From Rubrobacter sp. (lineage in GTDB: Bacteria > Actinomycetota > Rubrobacteria > Rubrobacterales > Rubrobacteraceae): a stretch of 12,902 nt of DNA. A program made the translations under genes and the position numbers. The stretch's first letter is position 1; every line of letters starts with the position of its first letter. Under the pieces are notes generated by a model, which did not search any database, was not told where the DNA came from, and was given only the letters and a program-made list of their open reading frames with translations. Shown piece after piece: positions 12,650 through 12,902 of the stretch. The stretch spans positions 1 to 12,902 of the forward strand of contig JADDPV010000205.1 in assembly GCA_016781705.1 (NCBI GenBank). The letters run 5' to 3'.

Positions 12650-12902
12650 GTGCAGCCCCGCTTCCCCAAGCTCTTCACCGCCGAGGAGGCGAACGCCTTG
12701 CTGCCGAAGCTCAACGAGTTGCTCGACGACATGGCGCAACACCGCGACGCGATGCGCGAGAAGGCGCCGCACCTAGAGCCGATCCTCTCAGCCGCCGCCC
12801 TGAACGGCGGCGGCAAGATAGGCTCGGAGTACGGCGTCGAGGCATACAAACTGTACCTGGCGATAGGGCGCATGCGGAGCTTAGGCGTCCTCCTCAAGGA
12901 CC
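12650..12902 (+). CDS. DUF2203 family protein, N-terminal part (runs off the window)
   Basis: From GTG 12650, with GGAGG four bases upstream (12641-12645), the frame stays open to the end of the window for 84 codons. It begins MQPRFPKLFTAEEANALLP and continues with ELLDDM and a helical charged region. The F-T-x-E-E-A-N-x-L-L-P opening is the hallmark of DUF2203, a small alpha-helical family of unknown function found in actinobacteria and firmicutes. The family's C-terminal part (usually with a VCWR-like segment) lies beyond the window. Its position after the phosphoesterase suggests a shared transcript. Confidence 0.8.
   Translation, partial: MQPRFPKLFTAEEANALLPKLNELLDDMAQHRDAMREKAPHLEPILSAAALNGGGKIGSEYGVEAYKLYLAIGRMRSLGVLLKD

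Noticed and set aside
11861..12772. 303-codon minus-strand frame opposite the phosphoesterase gene
   Set aside because: The plus strand carries all metallophosphoesterase motifs in order; the antisense frame has none and results from high GC.

Overview
The window reads as high-GC actinobacterial DNA, most likely Rubrobacter or a close relative. The evidence is the GC-rich third codon positions, frequent GTG/TTG starts, a MurJ of the actinobacterial type, a DUF2203 gene behind a metallophosphoesterase, and an integrase remnant resembling those I know from Rubrobacter. The genus is an inference, not a demonstration.

Layout, left to right. (1) An isolated FkbM-type methyltransferase on the + strand (237-1004). 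(2) A tightly packed minus-strand operon, 5428 down to 1200: GTP cyclohydrolase II (ribA), a reductase-only RibD-like protein, an MDR dehydrogenase, a PTPS/QueD-fold protein, a GT4 glycosyltransferase and a SAM methyltransferase. Most neighbours overlap or nearly touch. The gene content suggests an uncharacterised pathway making a modified pterin or diaminopyrimidine (ring opening, reduction, glycosylation, methylation) rather than plain riboflavin synthesis. Several members look damaged: the dehydrogenase has a C-terminal frameshift, the glycosyltransferase lacks its middle, and the methyltransferase has ATA where a start codon is expected. (3) A plus-strand catabolic-looking operon, 5921-8426: SDR dehydrogenase (frameshifted), zinc-dependent MDR dehydrogenase (two frameshifts), and an intact class II aldolase. 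(4) murJ, the lipid II flippase family gene (8462-10051).

(5) An approximately 1.8-kb gap from 10052 to 11878 with no intact protein gene but much structure. An intact tRNA-Arg(CCG) lies at 11702-11774 on the minus strand. A truncated tyrosine-integrase gene lies next to it. A decayed second copy of the tRNA lies at its left edge (10098-10194). Together these look like the ends of a nearly erased integrative element that used tRNA-Arg as its attachment site. Inside it are two copies of a stem-loop element (10595-10643 and 11047-11094). Their loops share an identical 24-base sequence, and their 10-bp stems differ by compensatory changes. Each copy has an exact TTGACA -35 box upstream on the minus strand. 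Read on that strand, the loop shows the anti-Shine-Dalgarno sequence CCTCCTTTC. I regard this as the best candidate for an undescribed system: a small family of anti-SD hairpin RNAs.

(6) A metallophosphoesterase gene with a near-leaderless promoter (11879-12634), followed by the start of a DUF2203 gene that runs off the window.

At least four apparent frameshifts fall between 3060 and 7305. Gene decay and assembly errors cannot be separated from this sequence alone.
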